Assembly: GCA_965238125.1 (NCBI GenBank)
Contig: OZ250179.1
Span: forward strand, 2,418,001 to 2,482,000
Direction of reading: 5' to 3'
From: UBA6623 sp965238125
GTDB lineage: Bacteria > Acidobacteriota > Terriglobia > Bryobacterales > UBA6623
DNA length: 64,000 nucleotides
Below are positions 1-7,673 of this stretch, piece after piece (positions within the stretch are counted from its first letter, which is position 1; every line of letters begins with the position of its first letter). The translations under genes and the position numbers were made by a program. The notes under the pieces were generated by a model, which had not been told where the DNA came from, searched no databases, and was given only the letters and a program-made list of their open reading frames with translations.

Positions 1-925
1 GCGCGAGCACCACGATCTTGCGGCCCTCCTTGGTGCGGAAGGTGTACTTTTCGGTGTAGTCTTGCCCGAAGATGCCCTTGAGAACCATCAAGGGTGTGCC
101 GAATCGCTCGATCACCGCCGCGACATCTTCGCCCAACTCGATCTCGATGTCGTCGTCGGCAGTTTCATCGAGCGCTTGGGTTGCCTCGGCGGGTGCGGGT
201 GCGTTCGCGCCGACCTTCAAAGGGGCCGCGAAGATCCGGGTCGGGCCCGTGAACGGCGTCGTACCTGGCGAGTGCGCGGCGGCTGTATCGGAGGCGGTCT
301 CCGATTCGACGGTCTCTTGGGCGGCCGGCTCCGCCGCCGAGTTCGATGCGGCCGCGGCCGTCTTGTCGTCAGCCTCGGCTTCCTTTTCCTTCGCCGGCTG
401 TCTTACCGGCTGAGGAGCCGCTCGCGAAGCTCCGCGGACCGGCGATGAACGCGGCCCGTTGCCGGAGTTGCCAACGTCCCACTGGATGGGCTTCTCGGCG
501 TCTCCGCCGGATTGCGAACCGGTCGCTCCGCGTACGCGCACCGTCGTGCCGGTCTTTGCGCGGGCGTTCGAAGCCGGAACTCCCGAAATCACCACGCCGC
601 CCTTGATCGTTCGTCGGCTCGAACCCGTCGACAGCGTGGCCTGATCACGCTTGGGCAGCTTAATGACGGTCTTCGGCGCTAGGTCGTCCTCTGCAAATTC
701 CGGACTCTTGCGCGGGGACGCATTGACCGTTCCGCCGGACTTGCCGGCCGAGTCGGTCGTTCCCTTGAGGGAGGATAAGATGCCTCCAACACCCGCACCG
801 GCTCCGACACCTGCGGCGCCCGCTCGCGCGACGTTAATTGAATAGCCGACGAAAGCCTGTGCTTGGAGCCACGCCGGAGCCGCGAATAAGACGCAGATTG
901 CCGTGAGAATGACCATCGATCGCAT
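1..925 (-). CDS. secreted low-complexity hypothetical protein, 3' end outside window
   Basis: The frame is open from ATG at 925 down to the left edge with no stop (308 codons visible), so the C-terminus is missing. GGAGG lies 5 bases before the ATG (complement of 931-935). The first 24 residues form a signal peptide (MRSMVILTAICVLFAAPAWL, then QAQA). The middle, residues about 30-240, is rich in Ala, Ser, Gly, Pro and Thr and looks disordered. The visible C-terminus, from about residue 265, is more ordered and contains VIERFGTPLMVLKG and YTEKYTFRTKEGRK, a pattern like small secreted proteins of acidobacteria. I do not recognise a function. It is the last visible gene of a minus-strand run but is 137 bases from its neighbour. 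Confidence 0.75.
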   Translation of the reverse strand, partial: MRSMVILTAICVLFAAPAWLQAQAFVGYSINVARAGAAGVGAGAGVGGILSSLKGTTDSAGKSGGTVNASPRKSPEFAEDDLAPKTVIKLPKRDQATLSTGSSRRTIKGGVVISGVPASNARAKTGTTVRVRGATGSQSGGDAEKPIQWDVGNSGNGPRSSPVRGASRAAPQPVRQPAKEKEAEADDKTAAAASNSAAEPAAQETVESETASDTAAAHSPGTTPFTGPTRIFAAPLKVGANAPAPAEATQALDETADDDIEIELGEDVAAVIERFGTPLMVLKGIFGQDYTEKYTFRTKEGRKIVVLA

Positions 926-1062
926 AGAGACCTCCGTCCCAGTACGATGCTAGCAGAGTATCGGGTTTAACACCATACAGAGAAACACTTACGCCGCCTG
1001 GGACCGGGTAATACGGGGCTGTGAAGAGATCGGGTCGAGCTCGTCGACGCCTTTGAAACGGA

Positions 1063-1938
1063 TCAGCCTCGCATGCGCCCGATCAGGCGTTTCAACTCGG
1101 CGCGCATGGCCGAGATCGAGGGCGCGTGGTAACGACGACCATGCCCGGGCAGCACCCACTCGAAATCGAATTCCAGCAGCAGCTCCATGGAGTGGGTCTG
1201 CCGGCCCCAGTCGTACCAACAAACCCGCGGCGAAGCATGCAGACCGTTGACATTCGGAGACCACCAGAGATGATCGCCGGTAAAGAGAACTTTGTCGCGG
1301 TAAAGGTAGGCCAGGCTGCCGGCCGTGTGGCCGGGTACGGGGATGGCGAGAAGATCATCGTCGAGCGGGGTGGGCCGGTCGATGTCGAGTTGCCGTTCTA
1401 TTCCGCTTGTGGCGCGGGAGACTTCCTGACGGTGGATCACGCGCTCACATCCGAACACCGCGCGGAACCGGGCGTGGTCGGCGATGTCGTCCCGGTGAGT
1501 GAGCAGCATGCGGTCGACGCCGCCAAGGTCGCTGATCCGGCGGAGCAACGGACCGGCGGCGCGCGGGGAATCGACCAGGACGTTTCCTTGCGGCCTTTGG
1601 AGCAGGTAACTCGACGCCCCAAACGAAGACGCCGACGTGTAGCCGCAATAGGACACGTTGTCGACGACCGGCTCGGGAAAGGCCCGCGCGGCCGCTCGGG
1701 CGAGGGCCGGGCCGAGCGTTCCGATGGAACTTGTGGGACAGGCGACCAGCGCCATGCGGGCGCGTTCGGCCTCGGGCGGTTCGGCGGGCTGGCGGCTGAC
1801 GTAGGACATCTCGGAGGCGTCGGAACGAGCAAAGACATTGGGCGCGAGCTGGCGGCAAGTGTCGCAGTCGATGCAGGTGTCATCGACGTAGAAATCGCCC
1901 GGGACGTTCTCGGCAAGTCGTTTCTCGATCGAGGCCAT
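1063..1938 (-). CDS. ferredoxin-metallo-beta-lactamase fold fusion protein
   Basis: 291 residues. Residues 15-75 are a small ferredoxin with Cys22, Cys25, Cys28 and Cys67 (CIDCDTC then ACP), able to hold one Fe-S cluster. Residues about 90-290 are a metallo-beta-lactamase-fold hydrolase: THRDDIADH at 147-155 stands in the place of the HxHxDH metal motif, PGHTAG and FTGDHLWW follow, and LPGHGRRYH is near the end. The second His of HxH is replaced by Asp150, which I believe is typical of this fused family rather than decay. Fusions of this type are cytosolic and of unknown substrate; a redox-controlled hydrolase is an inference. ATG at 1936-1938; monocistronic as far as can be seen, about 100 bases from the thioesterase upstream. 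Confidence 0.85.
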   Translation of the reverse strand: MASIEKRLAENVPGDFYVDDTCIDCDTCRQLAPNVFARSDASEMSYVSRQPAEPPEAERARMALVACPTSSIGTLGPALARAAARAFPEPVVDNVSYCGYTSASSFGASSYLLQRPQGNVLVDSPRAAGPLLRRISDLGGVDRMLLTHRDDIADHARFRAVFGCERVIHRQEVSRATSGIERQLDIDRPTPLDDDLLAIPVPGHTAGSLAYLYRDKVLFTGDHLWWSPNVNGLHASPRVCWYDWGRQTHSMELLLEFDFEWVLPGHGRRYHAPSISAMRAELKRLIGRMRG

Positions 1939-2040
1939 GACGTGTTCGGTTAGGCGCGGTTTGGCGACGACACTTGGAGGGAGGCGGTGCGCTTCCCTGC
2001 CCTGCTCAGCCCCACTCCCTCCTTTCGTACCATGGCCGCT

Positions 2041-2508
2041 TCAACTCCACTGATGATAAGCCGGGTGGCCGGACTTGACGGCGACGAAGGTCGCCTCGCA
2101 GGTGGCGCAGGCTTTTTCGCCCGAGAATAGCCGGGCCTCGATGCGAGCGCGGTCCTCCTTAATTTCGACGGCTTTCGCGACCAGTCGCACCGCGCGATCG
2201 ACCGGCGTGGGGCGCAGCAGTTTCACGGCATACTCAGCCGTGACCGTACAGGACGGAGCCTCGGCCCCGGCGCGGCGCATCAGCTCCCAAGCGGCGGTCC
2301 AATTGGAATGGCAGTCGAGCAGAGTGCCGATGATGCCGCCGCAGAGAACGCCGGGAAAGGCGTGATGTTGGGGCGCGGGCGTCCAATCCGCGATCACCTC
2401 GGCCTCGCGGACGTAGCTTTGGATGCGCAGGCCCTCGCGATTGGCTGGCCCGCAACCGAAGCAGATGCTGTTGGGAGCGTAGGCGAGTTGCAGCGAAGGT
2501 TCCGACAT
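2041..2508 (-). CDS. PaaI-type hotdog-fold thioesterase
   Basis: 155 residues from the ATG at 2506-2508 (MSEPSLQLAYAPN). The frame continues upstream to 2580, but those 24 residues look like translated intergenic DNA, so I take the inner start; no clear Shine-Dalgarno sequence decides it. FGCGPANREGLRIQSY near the N-terminus and HHAFPGVLCGGIIGTLLDCH (catalytic hotdog helix region) are typical of the PaaI/YbgC-like acyl-CoA thioesterases with a CFGCG motif. The product probably hydrolyses an acyl-CoA in the cytosol; the substrate cannot be read from sequence. The C-terminus has two cysteines in KACATCEATF. It diverges from the aminotransferase gene at 2699 across a short region holding a dispersed hairpin. 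Confidence 0.8.
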   Translation of the reverse strand: MSEPSLQLAYAPNSICFGCGPANREGLRIQSYVREAEVIADWTPAPQHHAFPGVLCGGIIGTLLDCHSNWTAAWELMRRAGAEAPSCTVTAEYAVKLLRPTPVDRAVRLVAKAVEIKEDRARIEARLFSGEKACATCEATFVAVKSGHPAYHQWS

Positions 2509-2599
2509 GATTCGCAGAGTACCGCAGGCGGGCGAGTCGGCGCAAAAGGGGGTGGAACGGCCTGTGCTTCCGTTTGGCATTGGAGCGGTCGGTCGGTGG

Positions 2600-2650
2600 G
2601 GGATGTCGCCACGAATGGCGACACGACTCGCCTGGAGGCGCGCGCCGCGT
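2600..2650 (+). repeat. dispersed hairpin repeat, family A (copy 1)
   Basis: TGTCGCC (2604-2610) and GGCGACA (2617-2623) form a hairpin around ACGAAT, followed by ACGACTCGCCTGGAGGCGCGCG. The same arrangement, hairpin then CTCGCCTGGAGGCGCGC, recurs at 3608-3660, 29425-29480, 33518-33575 and, degenerate, at 45105-45170. It lies between two divergent genes. Confidence 0.8.
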
Positions 2651-2698
2651 CCGCCGCCGAGAATAGAGACTTGCCCTGGTCGACGATAATGAATCGAG

Positions 2699-3583
2699 AT
2701 GCACGCTTACGTGCTTTATAACGATCAGATTGTGCGCGCGACTGACGCGATCTTGCGTCCGGGGCAGCTCGGTTTGTTGGCCGGTTGGGGGGTGTTCACC
2801 ACGCTGCGAATCTACGAGGGCGCGCCTTTTGCCTTTGATCGCCATTGGCAACGGATGGAGCGCGACGCCGCGTTGCTGCGCATCGATTTGCGGCTTAACC
2901 CCGACGACGTTGAGGCCGATCTGATCAAACTGGCGGCGGCCAACAACGCTCCCGAGTCCACCCTGCGGCTGTGCGTCTTTCGCAGCGAAGGCGGTTTCTG
3001 GGCCGGGCCGGGTTCGGGGAATACATCCGACCTGGTGGCGATGACGAATGATTTGCAGCATTGGAAGGACTCGGTTTCGCTTGGAGTTTCGGAAAACGCC
3101 CGATTCGCGGCGTCGCCATTCGCCGGGACGAAGACCCTGTCGTGGGCGCATAACCTGACTCTTGTCGAGGCCGCGCACGCCGAGGGTTTTGACGAGACGA
3201 TTCTGCTCAACGAACGCCGTGAAGTCGCCGAATGTACCTCGGCGAATCTGTTCGCGGTTCACGACGGGACCACCTATACCCCGCCGTTGTCTTCGGGACC
3301 GCTTCCGGGAGTGACTCGCGCCTTGCTGCTCGAGGAAATCGATATCACCGCAGCGCCGGTTAAGGAACGAGTACTTTCGCTCGACGATCTATTCGACGCC
3401 GACGAAGTTTTCATCACCTCGACGACCAGCGAACTGCTGCCGGTCAGCCGCATTCTCGATCGCGCGGTTGGTCCGGGGGCGGCGGGGCCGTGGCCGGTGA
3501 TGGAGAGATTGCGCGGCGGGCTGCGGGAGTACATTCGAGCTTACGTTGAGGTCTGCGGGGGTGCCGAGGAGAGGGCAAAGTAA
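2699..3583 (+). CDS. class IV aminotransferase (PLP-dependent)
   Basis: 294 residues starting at ATG 2699. It belongs to fold-type IV PLP enzymes, which include branched-chain and D-amino acid aminotransferases and 4-amino-4-deoxychorismate lyase. The Schiff-base lysine is Lys145 (AGTKTLSWAHN), and Glu178 in EVAECTSANLF is the residue that contacts the pyridine nitrogen. GVFTTLRIYEG near residue 31 and PGVTRALLLEE near 203 are also family landmarks. Substrate specificity cannot be assigned: the TKTLSW region suggests the broad PabC/branched-chain group. Cytosolic. Flanked on both sides by family A hairpins and apparently monocistronic. Confidence 0.88.
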   Translation: MHAYVLYNDQIVRATDAILRPGQLGLLAGWGVFTTLRIYEGAPFAFDRHWQRMERDAALLRIDLRLNPDDVEADLIKLAAANNAPESTLRLCVFRSEGGFWAGPGSGNTSDLVAMTNDLQHWKDSVSLGVSENARFAASPFAGTKTLSWAHNLTLVEAAHAEGFDETILLNERREVAECTSANLFAVHDGTTYTPPLSSGPLPGVTRALLLEEIDITAAPVKERVLSLDDLFDADEVFITSTTSELLPVSRILDRAVGPGAAGPWPVMERLRGGLREYIRAYVEVCGGAEERAK

Positions 3584-3607
3584 CCGGGCGGCCGCTGGGG
3601 GGCTTTC

Positions 3608-3660
3608 ATCCAGGCGAGCCGTGTCGCCATTTGTGGCGACATGTCTTTTCCAACCCCCTC
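3608..3660 (-). repeat. dispersed hairpin repeat, family A (copy 2)
   Basis: Inverted relative to the copy at 2600: CCAGGCGAGCCG is followed by TGTCGCC (3622-3628) and GGCGACA (3635-3641). Lies 25 bases after the aminotransferase stop, so copies 1 and 2 bracket that gene in opposite orientation. Confidence 0.75.
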
Positions 3661-3689
3661 CCGAGCGCATCGGGGCATCAGGCCTGCCG

Positions 3690-3805
3690 TCCCTGTGCCA
3701 TATGGCAAGAAGGTAAGGGCGGCAGGAACCCCCCACCTGATTCTTCCGCCCGGCCACCCCCATTTTCACGGCGGTATGATGAATGCCGCAGTTTCACAAA
3801 AACGG
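3690..3805 (+). repeat. dispersed repeat family B, partial (right half)
   Basis: GGGCGGCAGGAA, then CCCCCATTTTCACGGCGGTA, then TGAATGCCGCAGTTTCACA match the right half of the blocks at 20050-20222 and 57645-57787. The left half (CCCAGGGT / ACCCTGGG hairpin) is missing here. Confidence 0.65.
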
Positions 3806-4359
3806 GACTGAAACCCGAGCCGACCGCAAAAACGTCATGTCGATTGTTCGCGTATTCAACGAATCAAAACAGGTCCCGGTCGCCGACCGCGTCACACTCA
3901 CCGATACGAGCCAGACACGCCGAACCGGGCTGCTGAAACACGAGAGCCTTCCCAAGGGGGAGGTCTCCAGGCCTGCCCATTCCTCGATCCGCCCATAAGC
4001 CGGCGGGCAGCGATCAACCCGGCTCCCGCCGCGGGGTCGACTTAATACCGGCCCTGGGCGCAAGCCCGGGGATGGAATATCCGTACCCCCACCGCCTCCG
4101 GCCCTGGGCGAACGCCCGGCAACGCCGGGCGTTCGGGGGCTTGGGGCGGGGCCAAAGACCGGCCGCCAAGCGGCCGGTCCCCGTAGCGACCCGGCCCACG
4201 GCTCACGGCCCACGGCTCACGTACCCCGGCGACACGGAATGCGACACGGAATCCCATCACGCGAGTAAAGAAAATATTTCCCCTTTATTCCCAACAACTT
4301 AGAAAATTCAACCCCCCGCTACCCTTCCACCCCTGCCTTATCCTGGTAACGAGGTAACC

Positions 4360-5190
4360 ATGGCCACCAACAAGCAAACCCGCGCCAACCGCGAAAACGC
4401 CAAAAAATCCACCGGACCACGCACCGCCGGCGGAAAAACCCGCTCTTCCAAAAACGCTCTCAAGCACGGCCTGCTCTCCCAAGACTCCGTCCTGCCCGGC
4501 GAAGCCCCCGAAGAATTCGACCGTCAACTCACCGCCATCGAGGACTGGGTTCTCCCCCGCAACCCGCTGGAACGCGAAATCTGCCGCCAAATCACCGACG
4601 CCGCCTGGCGCATGCAGCGCCTCTCCCGCATCGAGACCGCTATCATCACCGCCAACATCAACCACACCCGCCGCCACAACCGCCAGTTCCACCCCGACGT
4701 CGAACTCGACCGCCAAGGCCGCACCAAGCTGCTCGGCGAAGCCATGATCGGCCACACCAACTCCGTCGTCCAACTCTCGCGCTACGACGGACATCTCACC
4801 CGCCGCTTCTACCGCGCCGTCGAACTGCTCACCGAGATCCGCCAAGGCGAGCGAAAATCCCGCGAGGCCCGCGAGGCCCGCAACAAAGGCGATCACGGCT
4901 TCGACGTCTACAGCCCCACCGCCCCGCCCGAGTTTCAGCATCAATACATCCCCGCCAAGCCCGACGTAATAAACCGTGCCGCCCCCAACCGAGCCGTCCC
5001 AAACCGAGCCGCGAACGTAAGTGAGCGGTATCAGACGAACCCTCAAGACCATAGGGAAGGCGGCGGACCCGAAGCATCCCACGACCCCGTCCCCACCAGC
5101 CACCGCGTCCCCACCAACGACCCGGTCAACCCACCCACCGCCGAAACCCCCGCCACAACGCCCGCGAAAGCGCCGCCACTCCTACGCTAG
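4360..5190 (+). CDS. STGPRT/NALKHGL-family hypothetical protein
   Basis: 276 residues. The N-terminus RANRENAKKSTGPRTAGGK followed by SKNALKHGLLS is a conserved signature of a family that I know to be present in many copies in Acidobacteria (Solibacter) and in Planctomycetes, with no established function. Residues 55-175 are predicted mostly helical with many charged residues (IDRQ, RMQRLSRIE, RHNRQFHPD, RQGERKSREAREARNK). From about residue 205 the sequence becomes low-complexity and Pro/Thr-rich; the part encoding NRAVPNRAANVSERYQTN is a translated copy of a dispersed intergenic repeat (family C). GAGGT sits 6 bases before the ATG. The TAG stop lies inside a 10-bp tandem repeat. Very high C content on the coding strand sets it apart from its neighbours. 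DNA binding is possible from the basic N-terminus but unproven. Confidence 0.75.
   Translation: MATNKQTRANRENAKKSTGPRTAGGKTRSSKNALKHGLLSQDSVLPGEAPEEFDRQLTAIEDWVLPRNPLEREICRQITDAAWRMQRLSRIETAIITANINHTRRHNRQFHPDVELDRQGRTKLLGEAMIGHTNSVVQLSRYDGHLTRRFYRAVELLTEIRQGERKSREAREARNKGDHGFDVYSPTAPPEFQHQYIPAKPDVINRAAPNRAVPNRAANVSERYQTNPQDHREGGGPEASHDPVPTSHRVPTNDPVNPPTAETPATTPAKAPPLLR
5000..5035 (-). repeat. family C repeat arm inside a coding region
   Basis: AAACCGAGCCGCGAACGTAA followed by GTGAGCGGTAT matches the left arm of the 239-bp element at 52760-52998 and the complements of arms at 15436-15461 and 26254-26283. Here it is translated in frame as part of the 4360-5190 gene. Confidence 0.7.
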
Positions 5191-5220
5191 CCGACGCTAG
5201 CCGACGCTAGCCGACGCTAG
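5181..5220 (+). repeat. 10-bp tandem repeat, 4 units
   Basis: Four consecutive units ending ACGCTAG: CCTACGCTAG then three exact CCGACGCTAG. The stop codon of the preceding gene (TAG, 5188-5190) belongs to the first unit. Confidence 0.9.
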
Positions 5221-5222
5221 CC

Positions 5223-5520
5223 GCCGAACGCGGCCCGAAACAACCGAACCCACCCCCCAACGCCACATCTCCATCCAAAATCCCCCAAAAACACCCCAAA
5301 ACCCCACTTCCCGCCAATCCACCACCCCAAGACCCTCTCCAAGCGCCCCCGACCCAAGCCCCCGCCCGCAATCCGCCCTCGTCATGGTCGCACCCAGGCC
5401 GGCCACGAGCTTCCAAACCCCCCGACGCTCAGCCCAATAATCATACAAATAGGTTAATATCAATAACTTAACAACCAACCTCCCTCGCCCCTAAAATCGA
5501 CCATACGAACCCAACTCCAT
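5223..5520. other. C/A-rich, G-poor non-coding stretch
   Basis: From about 5223 to 5500 the plus strand is dominated by C and A, with long runs such as CCCAAAACCCCACTTCCCGC and very few G. It continues the C bias of the preceding gene. A short AT-rich patch follows (ATACAAATAGGTTAATATCA, about 5443-5462). No gene is supported. Confidence 0.7.
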
Positions 5521-5588
5521 CCCCTCGGGGTCCCCATCGTCACACTGCGGGACCTCTCGGGGTGTGCGACTTAAATGTGGAAAAGTAA

Positions 5589-5635
5589 GCCCGGCAGCCC
5601 GGTTCACCGTCGGTGAACCGGGCTGGATTCCGGGC
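5589..5635. repeat. nested hairpin, dispersed family D
   Basis: A 13-bp perfect stem, AGCCCGGTTCACC (5596-5608) with GGTGAACCGGGCT (5612-5624), loop GTC, inside an outer pair GCCCGG/CCGGGC. It lies just downstream of the minus-strand dehydrogenase and may end its transcript, but there is no T-tract. Related sequences occur at 46035-46215 and 63111-63340. Confidence 0.75.
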
Positions 5636-5644
5636 CTATTCTCG

Positions 5645-6673
5645 CTAGGGAAGGATCACAACTTTTCCGAATTGGCCTTTGCTTTCGAGGTGCTCGTGGG
5701 CCGCTCTTAGGTCGGCCAGCGGGAATGTTCGGTCGATGACGGCTTTGAGTTTGCCCGCGCCGATGAGCTTCAGCACGTCGTGCAGCTCGCCGAGGGTCCC
5801 CATGAAGGTTCCATTGAGACTCAGGTGCCGAAAGAAAAGGTGGTGGATGCTGAGGCTGACTTCGCCGCCGGTGGTCGCGCCGCAGGTGACGAGGCGTCCG
5901 CGATTGGCCAGTGACGCCGTCGAATGCGCCCAGGTCGCCGCTCCGACGTGTTCGAAAACGATGTCGACGCCGCGCTTCCCCGTCAGCCGGCGGACTTCCG
6001 ACTTGATGTCTTGCTCGTAGTGGTCGATGACCTCGTCGGCGCCGAGTTCTTGCGCCTTGGCCATCTTGGCCTCGCCCCCGGCGGTTGCGATCACGCGGCA
6101 ATGATGCAGCTTGGCGATTTGAATGGCCGCCGTGCCCACTCCGCTGCTTCCGCCTACCACAAGGACGTCCTCGCCCATCTTGATCTTGGCGACGCCGACG
6201 AGCATGTGCCAGGCAGTGAGAAACACCAGCGGGACGGCCGCCGCTTCCTCGAAGCTCAGCTCGCCGGGAATCGGAATGGCGTTGACACCGGGGACCGCGA
6301 CGTATTCGGCATTGACGCCGGGGTGCGCGTAGCCGAGCAGTCCGTAGCGGCGGCAGGCATTGTCATTTCCAGAGACGCAAGCGGAACATTGGCGGCAACT
6401 CAGACCGGGAGCGAGCAGCACGCGATCACCGGGCTTGAAACGGCCCGCCACTTCCCCGACTTCGACGACCTCGCCCGAGGCGTCGCTTCCCAAGGTATGC
6501 GGCATGTCGAGCTTCAAGCCCGGCAAGCCGCCGCGGATGAACAAGTCGAGATGGTTGAGCGCGCAGGCTTTGACCTTGACCAGCACTTGATCGGGACGAA
6601 TCTTTGGTTCCGGCGCGTCTTCGTATTGCAGAACTTCGGGACCACCGTGCTCGTGAATGCGGACTGCTTTCAT
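5645..6673 (-). CDS. zinc-binding MDR-family dehydrogenase / quinone oxidoreductase-like
   Basis: 342 residues, medium-chain dehydrogenase/reductase. The N-terminal GroES-like domain opens with MKAVRIHEHGGPEVLQYED. Cys93, Cys96, Cys99 and Cys107 form the structural zinc lobe (CRQCSACVSGNDNAC). The NAD(P)-binding Rossmann segment is VLVVGGSSGVGTAAIQIAK near 170-188. The catalytic-zinc GHE motif reads GSDASG at 62-67, so the catalytic zinc is probably absent while the structural one is kept; this suits NADPH:quinone or enoyl reductase-like chemistry better than alcohol oxidation. Cytosolic, single gene, divergent from xdhC with 82 bases between the starts. Confidence 0.87.
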   Translation of the reverse strand: MKAVRIHEHGGPEVLQYEDAPEPKIRPDQVLVKVKACALNHLDLFIRGGLPGLKLDMPHTLGSDASGEVVEVGEVAGRFKPGDRVLLAPGLSCRQCSACVSGNDNACRRYGLLGYAHPGVNAEYVAVPGVNAIPIPGELSFEEAAAVPLVFLTAWHMLVGVAKIKMGEDVLVVGGSSGVGTAAIQIAKLHHCRVIATAGGEAKMAKAQELGADEVIDHYEQDIKSEVRRLTGKRGVDIVFEHVGAATWAHSTASLANRGRLVTCGATTGGEVSLSIHHLFFRHLSLNGTFMGTLGELHDVLKLIGAGKLKAVIDRTFPLADLRAAHEHLESKGQFGKVVILP

Positions 6674-6755
6674 GGGGTACTCTCCTGTTACGGGCCGACC
6701 CGACCGGCGGGAGGCGGCAAGTCACGTATTATAATGGCTGTCGGGAGCCAAGCTT

Positions 6756-7673
6756 ATGCCTCGCCCCATGGACGTTTACGAAGAATTGGTTCACCTGCGC
6801 CGGATCGGACAGAAAGCCGCGCTGGCGACAATCGTCGAGGTGCAGGGATCGATTCCCAGCGCTCAGAGTGCCAAGCTGTTGGTTCGCGAGGACGGCTCGA
6901 TGGTCGGAACCATCGGCGGGGGCTGCACCGAGGCCGAAGTCTGGAACGCCGCCCGCGAGGTGATGGAGAACGAGCGTCCGCAGCGGCTGCGCTTTGATCT
7001 GGGCCAGGACGCCGCCTACGACCAGGGGCTGATCTGCGGCGGGCAATTGGAGGTTTACATCGAACCCATTCTCCCCATCCCCAGCGCCTTCATTTTTGGC
7101 GGCGGACATATTTCGAAAAGCCTCTCGAAAGTCGCCACGCTGGCCGGCTTTCGCACGACGATCATCGACAACCGCGAAGCCTACGCCAACCGCGAGCGCT
7201 TCCCCGAGGCCGTCGAGATCCACGCCGAGGAATACGAGGACGTCTTCCCCAAGCTCGAGATCCACGAATCGTGTTACCTGGTCATCGTGACGCGTGGTCA
7301 CAAGGACGATATGCGGATTCTGCGTTGGGCCATCGACCAACCGGCGCGCTATATCGGCATGATCGGCAGCAAGCGCAAGCTGGTCGAAATCGTGAAGAAC
7401 TTCCAGGCCGAAGAAGGCATTCCCCCGGAAAAATTGGAACGCGTGCATTCGCCGATGGGTTTCGACATCGGCGCCGTGACGCCCGAGGAAATCGCCGTGT
7501 CGGTGGTCGGAGAGATGATCCACTGGCGGCGGCGTCCCGATGCTGGGTGGAACGCGATTTCGAAGGCGCTGTTCGCCAAGGGTATGCCGGAAGCGGCGGC
7601 TGCGGAAACCGACGCCGCCGGGTGCGACGACAGCGCCGCCCCGAAAAAAAAAGTGCCGGCTGAGACGAAGTGA
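6756..7673 (+). CDS. XdhC/CoxI-family protein
   Basis: 305 residues. XdhC-type proteins bind molybdenum cofactor, protect it and assist its sulfuration and insertion into xanthine dehydrogenase-family enzymes. The N-terminal XdhC/CoxI domain has VEVQGSIPSAQSAKLLV and GTIGGGCTEAE; the usual Pro-Arg after GS is IPS here. The C-terminal Rossmann domain has FIFGGGHISKSL near residue 114 and GMIGSKRK near 205. The last 30 residues are an Ala/Lys-rich tail. GGGAG lies 8-12 bases before the ATG. It overlaps the next gene by GTGA, indicating translational coupling. No molybdenum hydroxylase gene is nearby. Confidence 0.88.
   Translation: MPRPMDVYEELVHLRRIGQKAALATIVEVQGSIPSAQSAKLLVREDGSMVGTIGGGCTEAEVWNAAREVMENERPQRLRFDLGQDAAYDQGLICGGQLEVYIEPILPIPSAFIFGGGHISKSLSKVATLAGFRTTIIDNREAYANRERFPEAVEIHAEEYEDVFPKLEIHESCYLVIVTRGHKDDMRILRWAIDQPARYIGMIGSKRKLVEIVKNFQAEEGIPPEKLERVHSPMGFDIGAVTPEEIAVSVVGEMIHWRRRPDAGWNAISKALFAKGMPEAAAAETDAAGCDDSAAPKKKVPAETK

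Larger units (their letters stand above)
3584..4359. other. 776-base intergenic region rich in hairpins
   Basis: No credible gene; short open frames here follow the GC-rich sequence. It contains repeats of families A and B, GGTCTCCAGGCCTGCCCAT at about 3962 (shared with 18058), a perfect hairpin at 4109-4135 (CGAACGCCCGGC, loop AAC, GCCGGGCGTTCG), a second at 4158-4178 (ACCGGCCGC, loop CAA, GCGGCCGGT), and a tandem direct repeat of GCCCACGGCTCACG near 4193-4220. The hairpins could act as transcriptional insulators, but neither has a T-tract. Confidence 0.7.

Noticed and set aside
4285..5103. A 272-codon Gly/Val-rich minus-strand frame opposite the STGPRT gene
   Set aside because: The plus strand carries the conserved STGPRT/NALKHGL signature; the minus translation is explained by the C-rich composition.
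5181..5220. CRISPR-like array
   Set aside because: Units are 10 bp with no spacers, a simple tandem repeat; the same applies to 61331-61370.
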